From: Hirudo medicinalis
Taxonomy: Eukaryota; Annelida; Clitellata; Hirudinida; Hirudinidae
Direction: 5' to 3'
NCBI GenBank assembly: GCA_011800805.1
Contig: MPNW01000229.1
Location: 165,514-203,513 of the forward strand
DNA length: 38,000 nucleotides
This document shows positions 24,378 through 34,759 of the stretch, one piece after another (position 1 is the stretch's first letter; each line of letters begins with the position of its first letter). The notes below the pieces were generated by a model. The model saw only the letters and a program-made list of their open reading frames with translations. It ran no database searches and had not been told where the DNA came from. Position numbers and translations under genes: made by a program.

Positions 24378-24383
24378 AATAAA
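24378..24383 (+). promoter_or_regulatory. Putative polyadenylation signal AATAAA
   Basis: A canonical hexamer about 650 nt downstream of the ATAD2-like stop codon, in the sense orientation. No RNA evidence is available. Confidence 0.5.
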
Positions 24384-24399
24384 ACTTCTATTGAAGACG

Positions 24400-25424
24400 T
24401 TAACATATTAACATCAAAGTGTGTGTCTATTCACAACACCAACGCAACTGCTATCCATGGTGCCCCCTGTGGACCACCCGTGTGTGAACATGGGGGCACA
24501 TACCTCTGCTATATTCTAAGGAGAGAATGCTCGTAATGTCGCTAAGATCTAATGTTTTTCTGCCAGGGCTTAACATTCACTTAGAAGCAAAGGCGGTGGT
24601 CCGAAAACGTGACTGGAAACGCTTGGGTGGCCCGCTTGAGAAAGTCTAGGCAGTTAAGCGCTAAAACACGTGTGGTCTGCTGAGGCACCTCTCAAATTCT
24701 CCAATAAGAATAGTTTTTTAAGGTACTACTTTTTTTTTTAGGTTTAAGCAGTTAATTATTCATAATTAATTCTGGCGGAACCGGAAAGACGCCAGTCATT
24801 GCTCGTCCTTGTTTATGCAACATCGCTCTCATAGGGCCCGGATTGTTGGGCAGCAATATTTTATAAAATATGGCTGTTTATCTGGGGATGTCGTGGCCTC
24901 TTGACCCGGGCGTGCGTGCATATTCAATGTTCGTAAAATGATTCCGAGGAGCAAACGAGTTCTGGAAACAAGGTTTACGATTCGCTGAGGAAGCTGAAAA
25001 AATTGCGGATTTGTGGCGGTCGCCCTCGGTACTTAGCGTACAATTCAAGGTATCATAACCAATTAAGTATTAGGTATTAATTATTAAGGTATTAAGGTGT
25101 GTAATATCAACAAATCCGTACGATCGACCCCGGCAAGAACAACCGGGTTGAAAGATGGCCAACAGCCCGATCTCAGCAGCCATCCCTGGCTTCCACCATC
25201 TTCGCATGTTTGGCGATGGCGTTTGAAAGCCTTAAACTTGAGTGTCTGCAAGAATTTTAACAGCCCTATCCATCGCTGAGTTTAAAATATTCAGAAGAAC
25301 GACGCTCTCACCGGCCTCTTATCAGAAGTTTTACTACCGCTTTGCACTACCAGTTATCTTTACCAACAGGTAAATCTAAAATACCAATCTCTCTCCAGAT
25401 GATTCCCAAGTCACCTGGACATAT
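24400..25424. other. Tail-to-tail intergenic gap
   Basis: No exon or RNA gene recognised between the candidate polyadenylation sites of the two convergent genes. Confidence 0.5.
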
Positions 25425-25465
25425 TTTATTATTTGTGTGTGTGTGTTTTTTTTTATAAATTTATT
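25425..25465 (-). promoter_or_regulatory. Candidate polyadenylation signals for the minus-strand gene
   Basis: Two minus-strand AATAAA hexamers (plus TTTATT at 25425-25430 and 25460-25465) lie about 370-410 nt past the stop. If used, the two genes end about 1 kb apart, tail to tail. Confidence 0.35.
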
Positions 25466-25835
25466 CTAGTCGTTAACTTGTCAATTGGACTTCATAAGAT
25501 TATTGGATTGGATCCTTTCACTCAAATACGTTCGGATTTCTCAGGATTTACATTTAAATTTAGGGAATGTTTTCAAATGCCTAATTTGAGCAGTCAGGGA
25601 GGTGGACGCGAGGCCGGCGACCGTGGATGTTGTTTTCCTCTTATTTTGTTCGACGATCATCTTCGAGATGTTAAGCCATGCGCACTCCTCTGCTTTCGAA
25701 TCGATGTTCAAAACCAGACCTAACCAATTAAACGGATTTTGGAAAATATTCTATGGAATTCAAAAATATTCGACCCCAATCATACAGGCAGCGCACCGTT
25801 TACAATGCGTGGCTCAGCAGTTATTTTGGTCGTCC

Positions 25836-26176
25836 TTATGCGGACTGAGGGTACTTGACGGCTTTACAGAAGGATAGCAGACCGACGATGGACATCATGA
25901 GGAGTAACCCGAGTATCGTGGCGACCAGAATGCGAACGAGCGTCAAGTCGAACACTGTGGAGCGGTTTTTAAATGCATTGCGATAGTGGAAGAAGAAGTT
26001 TTCCTGGGAGGTTCGCTGTCTGATCTTCTGCTCCTCATAGGAAAAGTGAGATAACGAGGACACTGGGAGTGACGAGGTCGGCCTATCTGACCCGAGCCAG
26101 CTGTTCGACCACCACGTCGAAGTCTCCCTAGTGGGACAGATCCAGTCCTCGATGACGTAGGCGTCCGATTTGTTGA
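25836..26176 (-). CDS. Membrane-protein gene, last exon with transmembrane helix and stop
   Basis: Acceptor ccccag, entering in phase with TC to give VNKSDAYVIEDWICPTRETS, a Ser/Trp-rich stretch, then KIRQRTSQENFFFHYRNAF and a sequon NRS. A hydrophobic segment of about 25 residues, LVRILVATILGLLLMMSIVG plus LLSFC, is a clear transmembrane helix, followed by the short tail KAVKYPQSA and TAA (25838-25836). One ectodomain sequon (NKS) lies at the junction with the previous exon. Confidence 0.82.
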
Positions 26177-29100
26177 CTGGGGAAATTAAAAGTGAACTTA
26201 TATTTAAAATAAAATTTCGAATAATTCGTCGTCTATATGCAAGACATTTAAATTGCATATAATTTTACGAATTAAAAGATACTTCAAATTATGACTTAGT
26301 AATTATTCTTTTCGTCGTTTTAATGAAATCCATCACGAATTTAGAAAACTTCTGAAGAGCCAAATGTAATTCCAGAATTTTAAGATTTTCAGACTTTTTT
26401 GCTTATTAGAAAGTTGCTGAGAAATTTCAACAAAGTGTTTATTTGAGAATTAATTTGAAAAAACAACAACTAATTTTAAGACTTTTTATCCGAGGAATCC
26501 TTATCCATCCATGAAAATGTGGCGGGAAAATCTCAGTAAATTTGCAATCACAGCCTAGTAAACGCTTCGATGTTTTTTCTTATTTCAATTTATTTACTTT
26601 GATTTCAATTCTTATTTCGCCGACTTAAAATAAGTTTTATAATAAACAAATTTTACAATAAGTGTTATAATAAGTCTTGTAATAAATTTTATAACGAACT
26701 TTAATCACTCGACTTTGAATAACTTTCTGTCCGATAAGATTGGAATAGCATTTAATAACGACTGTCCCTGCTTAAGTCGAGAGGAAATCTTGATCTCCAA
26801 ATGTCCTTGTCTCCGAATAAGCTCGTGCATAATTTAGCAGTATTTCTCATTCGGAAAGAGTGATTCATACGCTATTTTTCTTTACAGTCAACTGGAAATT
26901 ACAACCCGGATAGATTTTGCGTTGGTTAGTTTATAATTACTTTGAAGGTCTTTAATTATGGGAGGCATAATTATTTATAAAATAGATTTGTTCATTCATG
27001 TTGATGATTGATTTAAAATAATCATTTATAAAATGAATTTGTTCATTCATGTTGATGATTGATTTAAAATAATTATTTATAAAATGAATTTGTTCATTCA
27101 TGTTGATGTTTGATTTCAAAATAATATTAGCGACAATTTATTAATTTCTGACTCACCGAAGACAGCGTTGAAAGAGTACTGCCTGCAGACAGGGACAGCA
27201 TTGGGCGGTCTGACGTGGTAGAGTGTTTGGAAACTGAAAGTCTGACCGACCTTCATGTTCGACGGAGGACTTCTGACGTACTTTGGCAGTTGTTCATACA
27301 AGGCACATGGGACTGAGGTCCAGGCGATCGGATTACCGTCCGGGAAGTAGATGCCTGAGGAGGACAATACTGTGCGCTCTCCCGATTCTATGCATCGCAT
27401 TCACATCCATGCACCTCTCCATTCATGCGTGACATTCACACCCATGCGCATCTTCATTCATGCATCGCATTCACATCCATGCATTTCTCCATTCATGCGT
27501 GACATTCACCCTCCATTCATCCATGCATCAGAACTAATACCGACCTAACACGTCACCCCTCTCGACCTGGATGTAATTCTTCTTTTCCAGTTTGAACTCC
27601 GAGTAATGGAGATCCGGCGGATGGAACATCTGCTGGTAGATGAGTGTGTACTTGGAACGGAGGACTGGAGCGGATGGAGATACGACCGAGGTTCTCGGCG
27701 CAAGAAGAGGCGAGGCGGCGTGGGACGCGATCCTCTGCTCTTGAGGAAGAATCGACTGGTTCACTTGATCTTCGTGGACCCTCGGAGCGGCAGAAGGAAA
27801 AGGTCTCCAGACCTGGAAAGCAACGGAATGAAGGATGGAATGGACGTTCACGTAGTACCTCCAGGCGCTCAGGTAACCCGGAGATAGGGATCCGTGGAGG
27901 GGTTCTGGGATGAGTACCATGTCCTTGAACTCGTCATCGTCCCTCAGAGGTCGCGATATTGCCTCTTGTCCGAGGAACCTGGATTCTGAAATTCACGAAG
28001 GAGTGCTCGACAAAAAATTATAATAATGATAATAATAATAAGAATAATAAACAAAAGTAATAATAAATACATTGTAGTGATGATGAAGTACTATGTAATG
28101 GCTTCCTAGTGATTATTTTTATTTGTTAGTAAAGTTGTCATGACAACTAAATTGCGTAATTCTCATTTTTAACTGAAATTAGTCTCAAATTTGGTTCTTT
28201 GGTGAGCCTCTAATTTTTTTTTTATAAGTCATTCAATAATTCACGCTGTCCGTGACACTTCTAATAATTGCACACCGTGCGTGCAGCGGGCTTCACACAT
28301 TCGGTTCTTCTGGGAACTGTGGGACCGGATGGCTGGAGAAGTGACTGGCAAAAGACAACTCTCGTGCACCCACGTTTGTCAGTCCCACGGAGATTTCCAG
28401 GGTCACGATGTAAGGTTACGGTCAGGAATAGGGTAGGTATGTTCAGGGTCAGGGATGGAGTTAGGCACCTCTCTGGCTGTGAGTTGGTTTGTGCCCGTGA
28501 CTGGGCCAATAATCTAGGACCGCACATCCAGCATGAACGCGCCTTGATCCTAACCTTGTCAGCGATGACGAGCACGAAGTATAGTTTTTCTTTGAAGGAG
28601 GGAACGTTTACTTGTCACAGAATAACGAGCACAAACATTGAACATTCGGGTTCAGTCTTAAAGAAGCATATGTTCCACTATCAGACCATCATTGTTTGTT
28701 TGAGACTTAAACGGACCCGAGGTGATCAAGACGATGTTCAACATTTAGCTCAGCGCTGTGTGGGGTCTTTCACGTGTAGCTGATGATGATAACGATCTTG
28801 CGGTGTTTGTAAGTCTGACTAATTTTCATAAAATTAAAGTTTATTTTCTTGCGAGTGACGTCCAACACGACAAGACGTAGTAATTGGAATTATTACTCCG
28901 TTAAGAATGTTTATGTTGCTCGTTTATAAAAGTCGCTTTTAGCAAGGAAAGCGACTCTCTCTCATTCATCATCATTCAAAAATGCATTGCATTCGTCGTG
29001 TTATTTCGACAGGTGAAATCACATCACATAATCACATAAATATGCATTATACAATTGTCAAATAATAATTGTGTAAATATAAACGATAAATGCAATAAAT

Positions 29101-32100
29101 GTATAATTTAATGATAAAATTCGTTTTTAAACGTCACAAGAGACTTACTCAAAAATCCTAGTTTCATTCCTCCCAACAAAGAAAGAAAGAAGAACCATGG
29201 AGACGCAAATGAGTGAAACAAACATGGAACAACAAAATTGTTTGAACAGCCTCTTTTCCATCGACGCGTCTTGCTCTATGGAACCGGATACCGGATACTA
29301 TCCGGACAAAAGCAAACACTACCCGGATACAAGCGGATACTATCCGGATAGTGCTCATGTGAGGCGTACATCTCGTATTGGGAATGAGATATTGGATGGA
29401 AAACCAAGCAGTTTCTTTCATCTGGAAAGCTCCGGCTGACAATTTATGACAATTACGTCTAATTATGGAAAGGATAAATAATGCAACTGTCACGGCCGAT
29501 GACAACTTTTTCCATCTGTTATGGATGGACAGATGCAAATGAATTGCCAGTGAATATTGCTTATGTTGAGATCTTACGTTGAATACGTCATAACAACAAC
29601 AACAACAACAACTACGACTGAGACGACGACGACGACGATCGACTATGATGATGATGATGATGATGAGGAGGAGGAGGAGGAGGAGGAGGAGGAGGAGGAG
29701 GAGGACAACGACGATGATGACGATAAAAACAACAACAAAAAACAATAATAATGTTATTAATAATAACAAGTACTAATAACTTATGCATCTACACGTCCAA
29801 TGAACTTAACGTTTGACCTCTTAGCAGCTCATTCCAGTCAGCCCCTCTCCGTTCGAATTAGCTGGAGTTTACATTTCGACTTTTCCTTAATTATCCTTCC
29901 CTGGAAACGACTCCGGCTAACGAGGACGGTGTCAACACGGGAGCATTTTCCAATTTTTCCAAAATCTCGTTTGAAGAGAGTTGAGCTTCAATTTTGAGCC
30001 AGAAATTATGGACGGAATTTTAATTACTTTTAATTATTTTAATTATTTTGGAATGGATTTTCCTTGATGATGCGCGGAGTGATGTTCCAACTTGAGAGAA
30101 GAGGGAATATTTTTTTACAAAAAAAATAAAAAATAATAACAACAACATATGATGATGATGATGATGATAATAATATTAATATTAATATAATATTATAACG
30201 TAACGTTATATAATATATAACGATATATAATATAATATATAATAATAATATAATAACCGTGTGATATGTAGTTTAACTTTTACAAATTATCATGAAATGA
30301 AGTGAATAAATAAATGATGTCGTGGATGTAATGATATCTTATTAATTAATTATCATAAATTATCATAATGAGATTGATTATCATAAATTATCATAATGAG
30401 AACAATGACAACAGACTGAGGAATCTCAACGAGAAACAATGCAAACAAATGCATGCATGCATGCAATCGGAGAAACGCATACAAAACACGAAGGTCGTCA
30501 TCTCAGACATTCTCAGCGCTACATAAATGCTCGACCCGGCAACACGTTACGATCAACGGGAATCCATTCTTTTAAAGTACAGATGCCCCACAATGCCCCC
30601 CCTCCCCCCCCCTCTCCCCCCTCCTTCACCTCGAAATGACCTTCAGTGCAAGATACGCTCAGAATCGCACGGCCGAGTAAAATGTGGCATTCCAGTTCAA
30701 CTCCACTCCAGAGGTGCATTGTCCAAGAACGTGTTAATCGAGGTGATGGAGACTGGAAAGACTGGAAAGACCGTTAAGGGGTTTATTTCTCCGAATTTGG
30801 AGCTGATTTCGGTCAAGTTCATTCGAATGGCTAGCGCTTGGCTCCACTCTTCAAGTTCAATATAATTGTTTACGCTCGCCACCGGCCTTCCTTTTAACTG
30901 AAAGTGGCACAGGAGCTTTCCGGCGATGGGTAATATCGGGTAATGTCATAGCATTAATCTAGTCTCATTTGCAGTCTGGCCGGTACATCTTTTAATATCA
31001 ACTCCGTCATGTGATGCCTCTTGTAATGAGCTTTGGCCGGTGACATTAAGCCCGAAATGAGAACCTCGGGTCTAATTTCTCAGCTCGTCTGCAGAGAAAA
31101 ACAAGCGACCCTTCTACGGCTTCGTACCGGATTAGAACTCGGAAGTACTGGAAACTCTGCCAGGTGTTCTTCCAGGTTTTCCGCCTCTGAAAATTCACAC
31201 ATTCCAGGTGCTCTTGAGCGATGAACTCCGAACAAAATGACAAAACCAAGAAGACATTTTCGAGTGAGTGTCTCACTCCGCTGTGTCGGTGGGAACTCGA
31301 TTTACAGCTTCGTTGAATAAATACTTTGTATTGGAGGACTTGGAAGTGGAAATGATTTCCATGAAGTGCCGATCTCGGCTTTCGAATTTAGAACTGACAG
31401 AGTTACGAAAAAATCTCATCTCCGAATGTCTCGAAGATTCGTTCTTAAAATTAAAAAGTAAAACATAAAACATAAAAAAATCCGAAAAGAAAAAAGAAAA
31501 ACAGAAATTAACCGTTGATAGAAACATCCGAGTTAAGCTGCAAGCGAATAAAATGCGAATAAATTCAGCAAAAACAAATCTTGTGGGATTAAGTTGGCGA
31601 CATTTTGTTGAGTATCACTGCGCCGTGACGTCTGCCACTCGATGAAGCTGTTCGCGCGCAAACCCTTCCTTGAACAGAAGTGGAAAATGCTCATTTTGAG
31701 AGTAAAGACAGCTACGGGATTGTATGTTGTATTGATTGAATTGTTTTGATGAATTGTTTAAAATATCAAGAAGATTAAGGTTTTAAAAGTAATTAACATG
31801 TAATTTGCGAATGTAGTCGTTTCTGACGATTTTGTTGTGTGATCCATGTTTTAGTAGTTCTATGTTTCAGTCGTCGTATCTTTCCTTTGTATGTTTCGGT
31901 TGTTGTATGTTTAAGTTGTTGTACGTTTCGGTTGTTTATGTTTTGGTTGTTGTACGTTTTGGTTGTTTATGTTTTGGTTGCATGGTCTAACTGTATGTTT
32001 CATTTGGAAATGAAGACATTCATCCCGATAACTCCAGCGGAGAGGCGTGAGACCGAGAAGTCTCCGTGCGATTAAGAAGCCCATGTGTTGGAGGAAGACA

Positions 32101-33597
32101 CGATTGAAATGAAAATGAATGAATGAATGAAGCTGCTTCAAATAATTGACGCTTCGTCATCAAGGATTTGATTCGAGAGAAAACATAAATAATAAACTAA
32201 CTATTATTACTTTTTAATCATGATAAATTGTGATTGTACTTCATTTATGTAGCGCCAAATGAGTCAGAAGCGCTTTTTGTTAACCAGTTATGTAGCGCTC
32301 CTTCTGAATGGCGCTTGTGGCAGTGCAAGCTGGGTTTCGAACACGACACGTTGCGACAGTTGGCCGTTTGCAGGAAGTTATCCTGTGAGCTAATCTGCAT
32401 GCAAAACAACAAAAACAGCACCAGCAACAACAACAAAAACAAAAACAACAACAACAACAACAATAATAACAACAACAACAACAATAATAATAATAATAAC
32501 AATAATACAACAACAACAACAACAATAATAATAATAATATCAATAATAATTTTGATATAATTTTTGAAATAATTTCACCGGTAATTGTTTTACACACATC
32601 TACGTCGTCCTTGACATGCACCCACTACGATGACACACTATTGACTTGAGCCTAACGCGGCTTAAGAGCTCGTACTGACCAAAAGGAACATCACAATTGG
32701 ACATCTTGACGTATGCGTTGTAGTACGTCCCCTTGAGGGTGTACGAAGTGTGAAGCTCGTTGCTCGGACTGCACTGCCAGTGGTCCAGACCCTCGGGATC
32801 GAAGTTCACGCTCCTAAGGAAGATGGTCGAGGTCTGCATGCCCCTGGTCGGAAGACCCCTCTGACCGCAGGCATTTTTCTTGAGGTTCCCCTCGCAGCTT
32901 AGACCCTGTTTGTTCGTTGACAGGCTGATGTTTGTGCTCATGTTACAGTCTCTGGGTGAATTGATTGAAGTAAGAAGTCAATTTGATTGAAGTAAGAAGT
33001 CAATTGATTGAAGTAAGAAGTCAATTGATTGAAATTAGACTAAGAGATTGAACTTAAGGGAGAAGAATAGGTTTCAATCGAAAAGAAATTTGGCATCATA
33101 ATATAATCGGTCACGTCAAACAATTAGTCTTCAATTCAGCTTAATTATTTTTAAAAATTAATTAATAATTAATAAGTCTTTAATTACGAACGAGCGATTT
33201 TCAAAACTTCGAAAACTTTGAACTGAAACTTCATCCAACTTGTTGTGACGGTAGACGATAGTCTTGGACTGCCTGTCTTGCGGGTCGAAGATGGTGAGGT
33301 AGGAGGGATGCCACCCGGACGTGGCCCTGATGACGAGGTCAAGGTCGGTGAGAACGCACCAGGAGTTTGAATACTCGATCTTCTCGAGTATCTCGATGAC
33401 AGACGGCTCGAGGATATACAGTTGGTTGGGGACGTGCGCTTCGTCTACGAAAGTCCACTCGATGCTGGACTTAGGATCAGCGGAGAACCTCAGCCAGACT
33501 GAGCCGTCCCTGGTCCTGCTGATGTAGACTTTGTGCTTGATGCCGTAGCGGTCGGTCAGGGCGTTCTCCCCCGTGTCCAAGGTGCACCAGCTTTGAC
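25836..33597 (-). CDS. Unnamed single-pass membrane protein with extracellular repeat-like modules, 5'-partial
   Basis: I do not recognise a named family. Five minus-strand exons, in transcript order: 33597-about 33240, 32951-32680, 27985-27545, 27354-27157 and 26176-25836. The last three junctions match in phase (1 with 2 remaining nt); the first fits best with donor AA/GTTGGA at 33240 and acceptor CAG/A at 32951, but other donors exist. The product has a Cys- and sequon-containing ectodomain (NMS, NIS, NQS, NKS, NRS), a VWRP...RGDVLGIYFPDGNPI module, and a C-terminal hydrophobic helix (about VRILVATILGLLLMMSIVGL) with a short tail ending KAVKYPQSA. It is therefore probably type I, at the cell surface or secretory pathway. 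No start Met or signal peptide was found; the 5' exons lie upstream of 33600 or beyond the window. It converges on the ATAD2-like gene. Confidence 0.75.
26970..27120. repeat. 51-bp tandem repeat, about three copies
   Basis: TTCATTCATG recurs at 26991, 27042 and 27093, exactly 51 bp apart, with GTTGATG(A/T)TTGATTT and AATAATTATTTATAAAAT in each unit. It lies in the last intron of the membrane-protein gene, within 40 bp of a splice donor. Confidence 0.9.
27157..27354 (-). CDS. Membrane-protein gene, fourth visible exon
   Basis: A 198-nt exon between a CAG acceptor and a canonical G/GTGAGTCAG donor. It reads GIYFPDGNPIAWTSVPCALY, EQLPKYVRSPPSNMKVGQTF and PNAVPVCRQYSFNAVF, finishing the module begun in the preceding exon; two Cys could form a disulfide. 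The intron upstream is only 190 bp and is filled by a 70-bp tandem repeat. A 51-bp repeat array sits just beyond the donor. Confidence 0.85.
27392..27532. repeat. 70-bp tandem repeat filling a 190-bp intron
   Basis: GCATCGCATTCACATCCATG starts at 27392 and again at 27462; each unit goes on to TCTCCATTCATGCGTGACAT. There are two full copies with ATTCATGC-type internal repeats. Confidence 0.9.
27545..27985 (-). CDS. Membrane-protein gene, third visible exon (VWRP module)
   Basis: A 441-nt exon. After the acceptor gaatttcag it reads SRFLGQEAISRPLRDDDEFK, then PEPLHGSLSPGYLSAWRYYV, VAFQVWRPFPS, SKYTLIYQQMF and YIQVERGDVLG. The pattern V.F.VWRP ... Y.L(I/V) ... aromatic-rich strand ... V..GDV(L/I)G(I/W)YFP is one I associate with beta-rich extracellular modules of invertebrate surface proteins; I cannot tie it to a named domain. 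The exon closes in phase 1 (TTA G/gtcggt), and the next exon completes GIYFPDGNPI exactly, which is strong evidence for the junction. Confidence 0.82.
28018..28072. repeat. TAA-rich microsatellite
   Basis: Interrupted AAT/TAA units just upstream, on the minus strand, of the third visible exon's acceptor. Confidence 0.8.
29284..29352. repeat. CCGGATAC minisatellite with a palindromic core
   Basis: Variants of CCGGATAC and TATCCGG recur, ending in a perfect 14-bp palindrome ACTATCCGGATAGT at 29339-29352. An 80-codon plus-strand frame reads through as GYYPD-type repeats; I see no family. Confidence 0.75.
29590..29747. repeat. Compound microsatellite (AAC, ACG, GAT, GAG, AAC)
   Basis: Successive blocks of different triplets in one purine-rich run; the (GAG)n block is about 12 units. 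Confidence 0.95.
30150..30256. repeat. (GAT)n followed by AT-rich near-palindromic tract
   Basis: Several ATG/GAT triplets lead into alternating AATATTA and TATAATATAT words with TAACGTAACGTTA; likely to unwind or extrude easily. Confidence 0.7.
30448..30464. repeat. (ATGC)n microsatellite
   Basis: About four self-complementary ATGC units. Confidence 0.85.
30516..30528 (+). mobile_element. Isolated SINE-tail-like sequence
   Basis: GCGCTACATAAAT, identical to the tail of the 32.2-32.4 kb SINE, with no body recognised upstream and no adjacent microsatellite. It may be a relic or chance. Confidence 0.3.
30586..30621 (-). other. G-quadruplex-prone tract on the minus strand
   Basis: C runs of 4, 7, 9 and 6 on the plus strand within 36 bp. 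The minus strand is the sense strand of the surrounding intron, so the RNA could also fold. Confidence 0.6.
31845..31985. repeat. Degenerate TATGTTT(C/T)GGTTGTTG minisatellite
   Basis: Units of about 17-30 bp varying around TATGTTTTGGTTG and GTACGTTTCGGTTG. Confidence 0.75.
32243..32400 (-). mobile_element. tRNA-derived SINE inside the membrane-protein gene intron
   Basis: Read on the minus strand it has an A-box-like TAGCTCACAGG (32392-32382, fitting TRGYNNANNNG), a B-box-like GTTCGAAAC about 50 bp downstream (within 32344-32332), a short body with an internal GCGCTACATAA, and the tail GGCGCTACATAAAT (32256-32243). This is the layout of a tRNA-derived SINE with a conserved 3' end. It lies in the same orientation as the host gene. 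The family name cannot be given from sequence alone. Confidence 0.65.
32401..32545. repeat. AAC/AAT compound microsatellite beside the SINE
   Basis: AAC and AAT triplets, interrupted, directly abutting the 5' (head) side of the minus-strand SINE. Confidence 0.95.
32680..32951 (-). CDS. Membrane-protein gene, second visible exon
   Basis: Reads DCNMSTNISLSTNKQG, then SCEGNLKKNACGQRGLPTRG, FLRSVNFDPEGLDHWQCSPS and YYNAYVKMSNCDVPF. Five Cys and two N-glycosylation sequons indicate an extracellular segment. It ends in phase 1 at a GTCAGT donor and joins G/AA to the next exon (GAA TCC). The two are separated by a 4.7 kb intron that carries a SINE and microsatellites. Confidence 0.75.
32961..33035. 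repeat. 21-22-bp tandem repeat
   Basis: TTGATTGAAGTAAGAAGTCAA begins at 32961, 32983, 33004 and 33025 (last copy partial). It starts about 10 bp upstream of the acceptor of the second visible exon of the membrane-protein gene. Confidence 0.9.
33240..33597 (-). CDS. Membrane-protein gene, first visible exon
   Basis: Acceptor aaaagcag at 33600-33598; it enters in phase with two bases, GT, then reads QSWCTLDTGENALTDRYGIK and continues with VWLRFSADPKSSIEWTFVDE and SGWHPSYLTIFDPQDRQSK. It has a balanced amino-acid composition, two Cys and no simple-sequence bias, all unlike the surrounding DNA. The donor is uncertain: AA/GTTGGA at 33239 gives phase 2, which suits the next exon; donors nearer 33230-33205 are possible. 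Confidence 0.72.
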
Positions 33598-33599
33598 CT

Positions 33600-34740
33600 G
33601 CTTTTGTGATCAGAAATAGAGCCCGATTGCTAATTATTCACCGATAAAATTGATTTTTTAAATATATCAAAAAACAAAAATTATTTTTGACAGAAATATT
33701 GCCAACAACAATTTAATAATACATCGTGATGACGATAAATACCAATTATCGTCGATAATATTCATAATATAAAATGCAATAATGAGAATAAATTGGCAAT
33801 AAACCCGTGAATGAAAAACAAATCATGCGAGCAATTTTCACTGCAATCGATGGTCTCAAACGTCGCCCAGTTGATGGCGAAATAATCGATATTCTCCACA
33901 GCGCCGGATTTACACAGGTGGAGGAGGCCCCCGGTGCAGTGTGATGGTGGAGGCCCACAAGCCTCTGCGCCAGTCCTGCTGCCACCCTTCCCCCCAACCC
34001 CCCCCCCTGACAATGGCACATCCCGCCGACCGTGCCTAAATCCTGCACTGGTTCTCCAAAGGCCAAACGAAAAACTCCACCAGGAGAAGCCAAAGAAGCT
34101 TTTGGCATTTCATTCGCTGAGAGCCGAATTTTTACGGGTTCTCAGTTGTTTCAGTTTTGTGGGGGTTTTTTTGGGGGGTGGGGGGGTGGGGGAAGGATCG
34201 AATGTTCTCCCGGAATGATTGCATCCTCGAAAAGCAGTCTGGAAAAAGATCCTGAAGTGCTCAGATGGAATCCTTGTCGTTTTTAAGTTGTTAAGTTGTT
34301 GAAAGTTGTGTTGACACGTGTCATCTGAGAAGACTCGCGATGTCAAAGAGAAGTAATTCTTTACAGGGATGTGAGTGTTCGATCTCCACCGACGGACTTG
34401 AAGTAGAACGTTCTAAAAAAAGACTCCATCGCGATCTTGAACATTTTGCACCTGGTGCCCATGGCATGTTCTCCGACGAGGGATAATCGGCCACGACAAA
34501 TGCCCTTCATTCCTTCGCACATTCATCTTTACATCCTTGTTTTCCCTCGTAATTCTTCGTCGTCATCGGAAGGTTTTATCTTGATCGATGACTTTCCACC
34601 GGTCGAGGGAGTGTTGTCATCTTTTAAAAGAATAACGAACACTAAAATGCAGAATGTTTTTTCATGGACGAATTTTTGAATGGCGAATGCATTACGCATG
34701 CATCACGAATGCATCTCAGGCGGAAGCGGGATTTTCGCAT
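33600..34740. other. No exon confirmed; possible 5' continuation of the membrane-protein gene
   Basis: A minus-strand frame around 33762-34019 (including YFAINWATFETIDCSENCSH) looks somewhat protein-like, but I found no convincing splice sites joining it to the exon at 33597, so it is not called. Confidence 0.3.
34161..34192 (+). other. G-quadruplex motif
   Basis: G runs of 5, 6, 7 and 5 (34161-34165, 34173-34178, 34180-34186, 34188-34192) with loops of 7 T, 1 T and 1 T. A run of ten C lies nearby at 33998-34007. Confidence 0.8.
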
Positions 34741-34759
34741 CGGGTGTGTTTTTTATTTA

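Larger units (their letters stand above)
23735..24400 (+). other. Probable 3' UTR of the ATAD2-like gene
   Basis: No coding continuation is visible after the TGA at 23732-23734. The stretch holds a short CATC microsatellite and ends near an AATAAA at 24378-24383, the first convincing polyadenylation hexamer downstream of the stop. The exact end is inferred. Confidence 0.45.
27986..32679 (-). other. Large intron of the membrane-protein gene
   Basis: The flanking exons join in phase across this interval, so no further exon is required. It holds many simple repeats, a G-quadruplex-prone tract and a SINE, listed separately. The block 28260-28560 is GC-richer than its surroundings, contains degenerate GGTTAGGGTCAGG-like words, and may be an unrecognised transposon fragment. 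Confidence 0.5.

Noticed and set aside
29164..29769. 201-codon minus-strand frame with Leu/Val/Ile runs, apparently transmembrane
   Set aside because: The hydrophobic runs are translated AAC/GAT/GAG microsatellites, not a membrane protein.
32332..32344. B-box GTTCGAAAC as part of a real tRNA gene
   Set aside because: No cloverleaf arms or acceptor stem can be drawn; the conserved tail and body fit a SINE.
32234..32560. Frame with a long Asn run
   Set aside because: It is the SINE plus the AAC array read on the wrong strand.
33762..34019. Possible upstream exon of the membrane-protein gene
   Set aside because: Protein-like residues in part, but no acceptor or donor in matching phase was found, and it overlaps another open frame.
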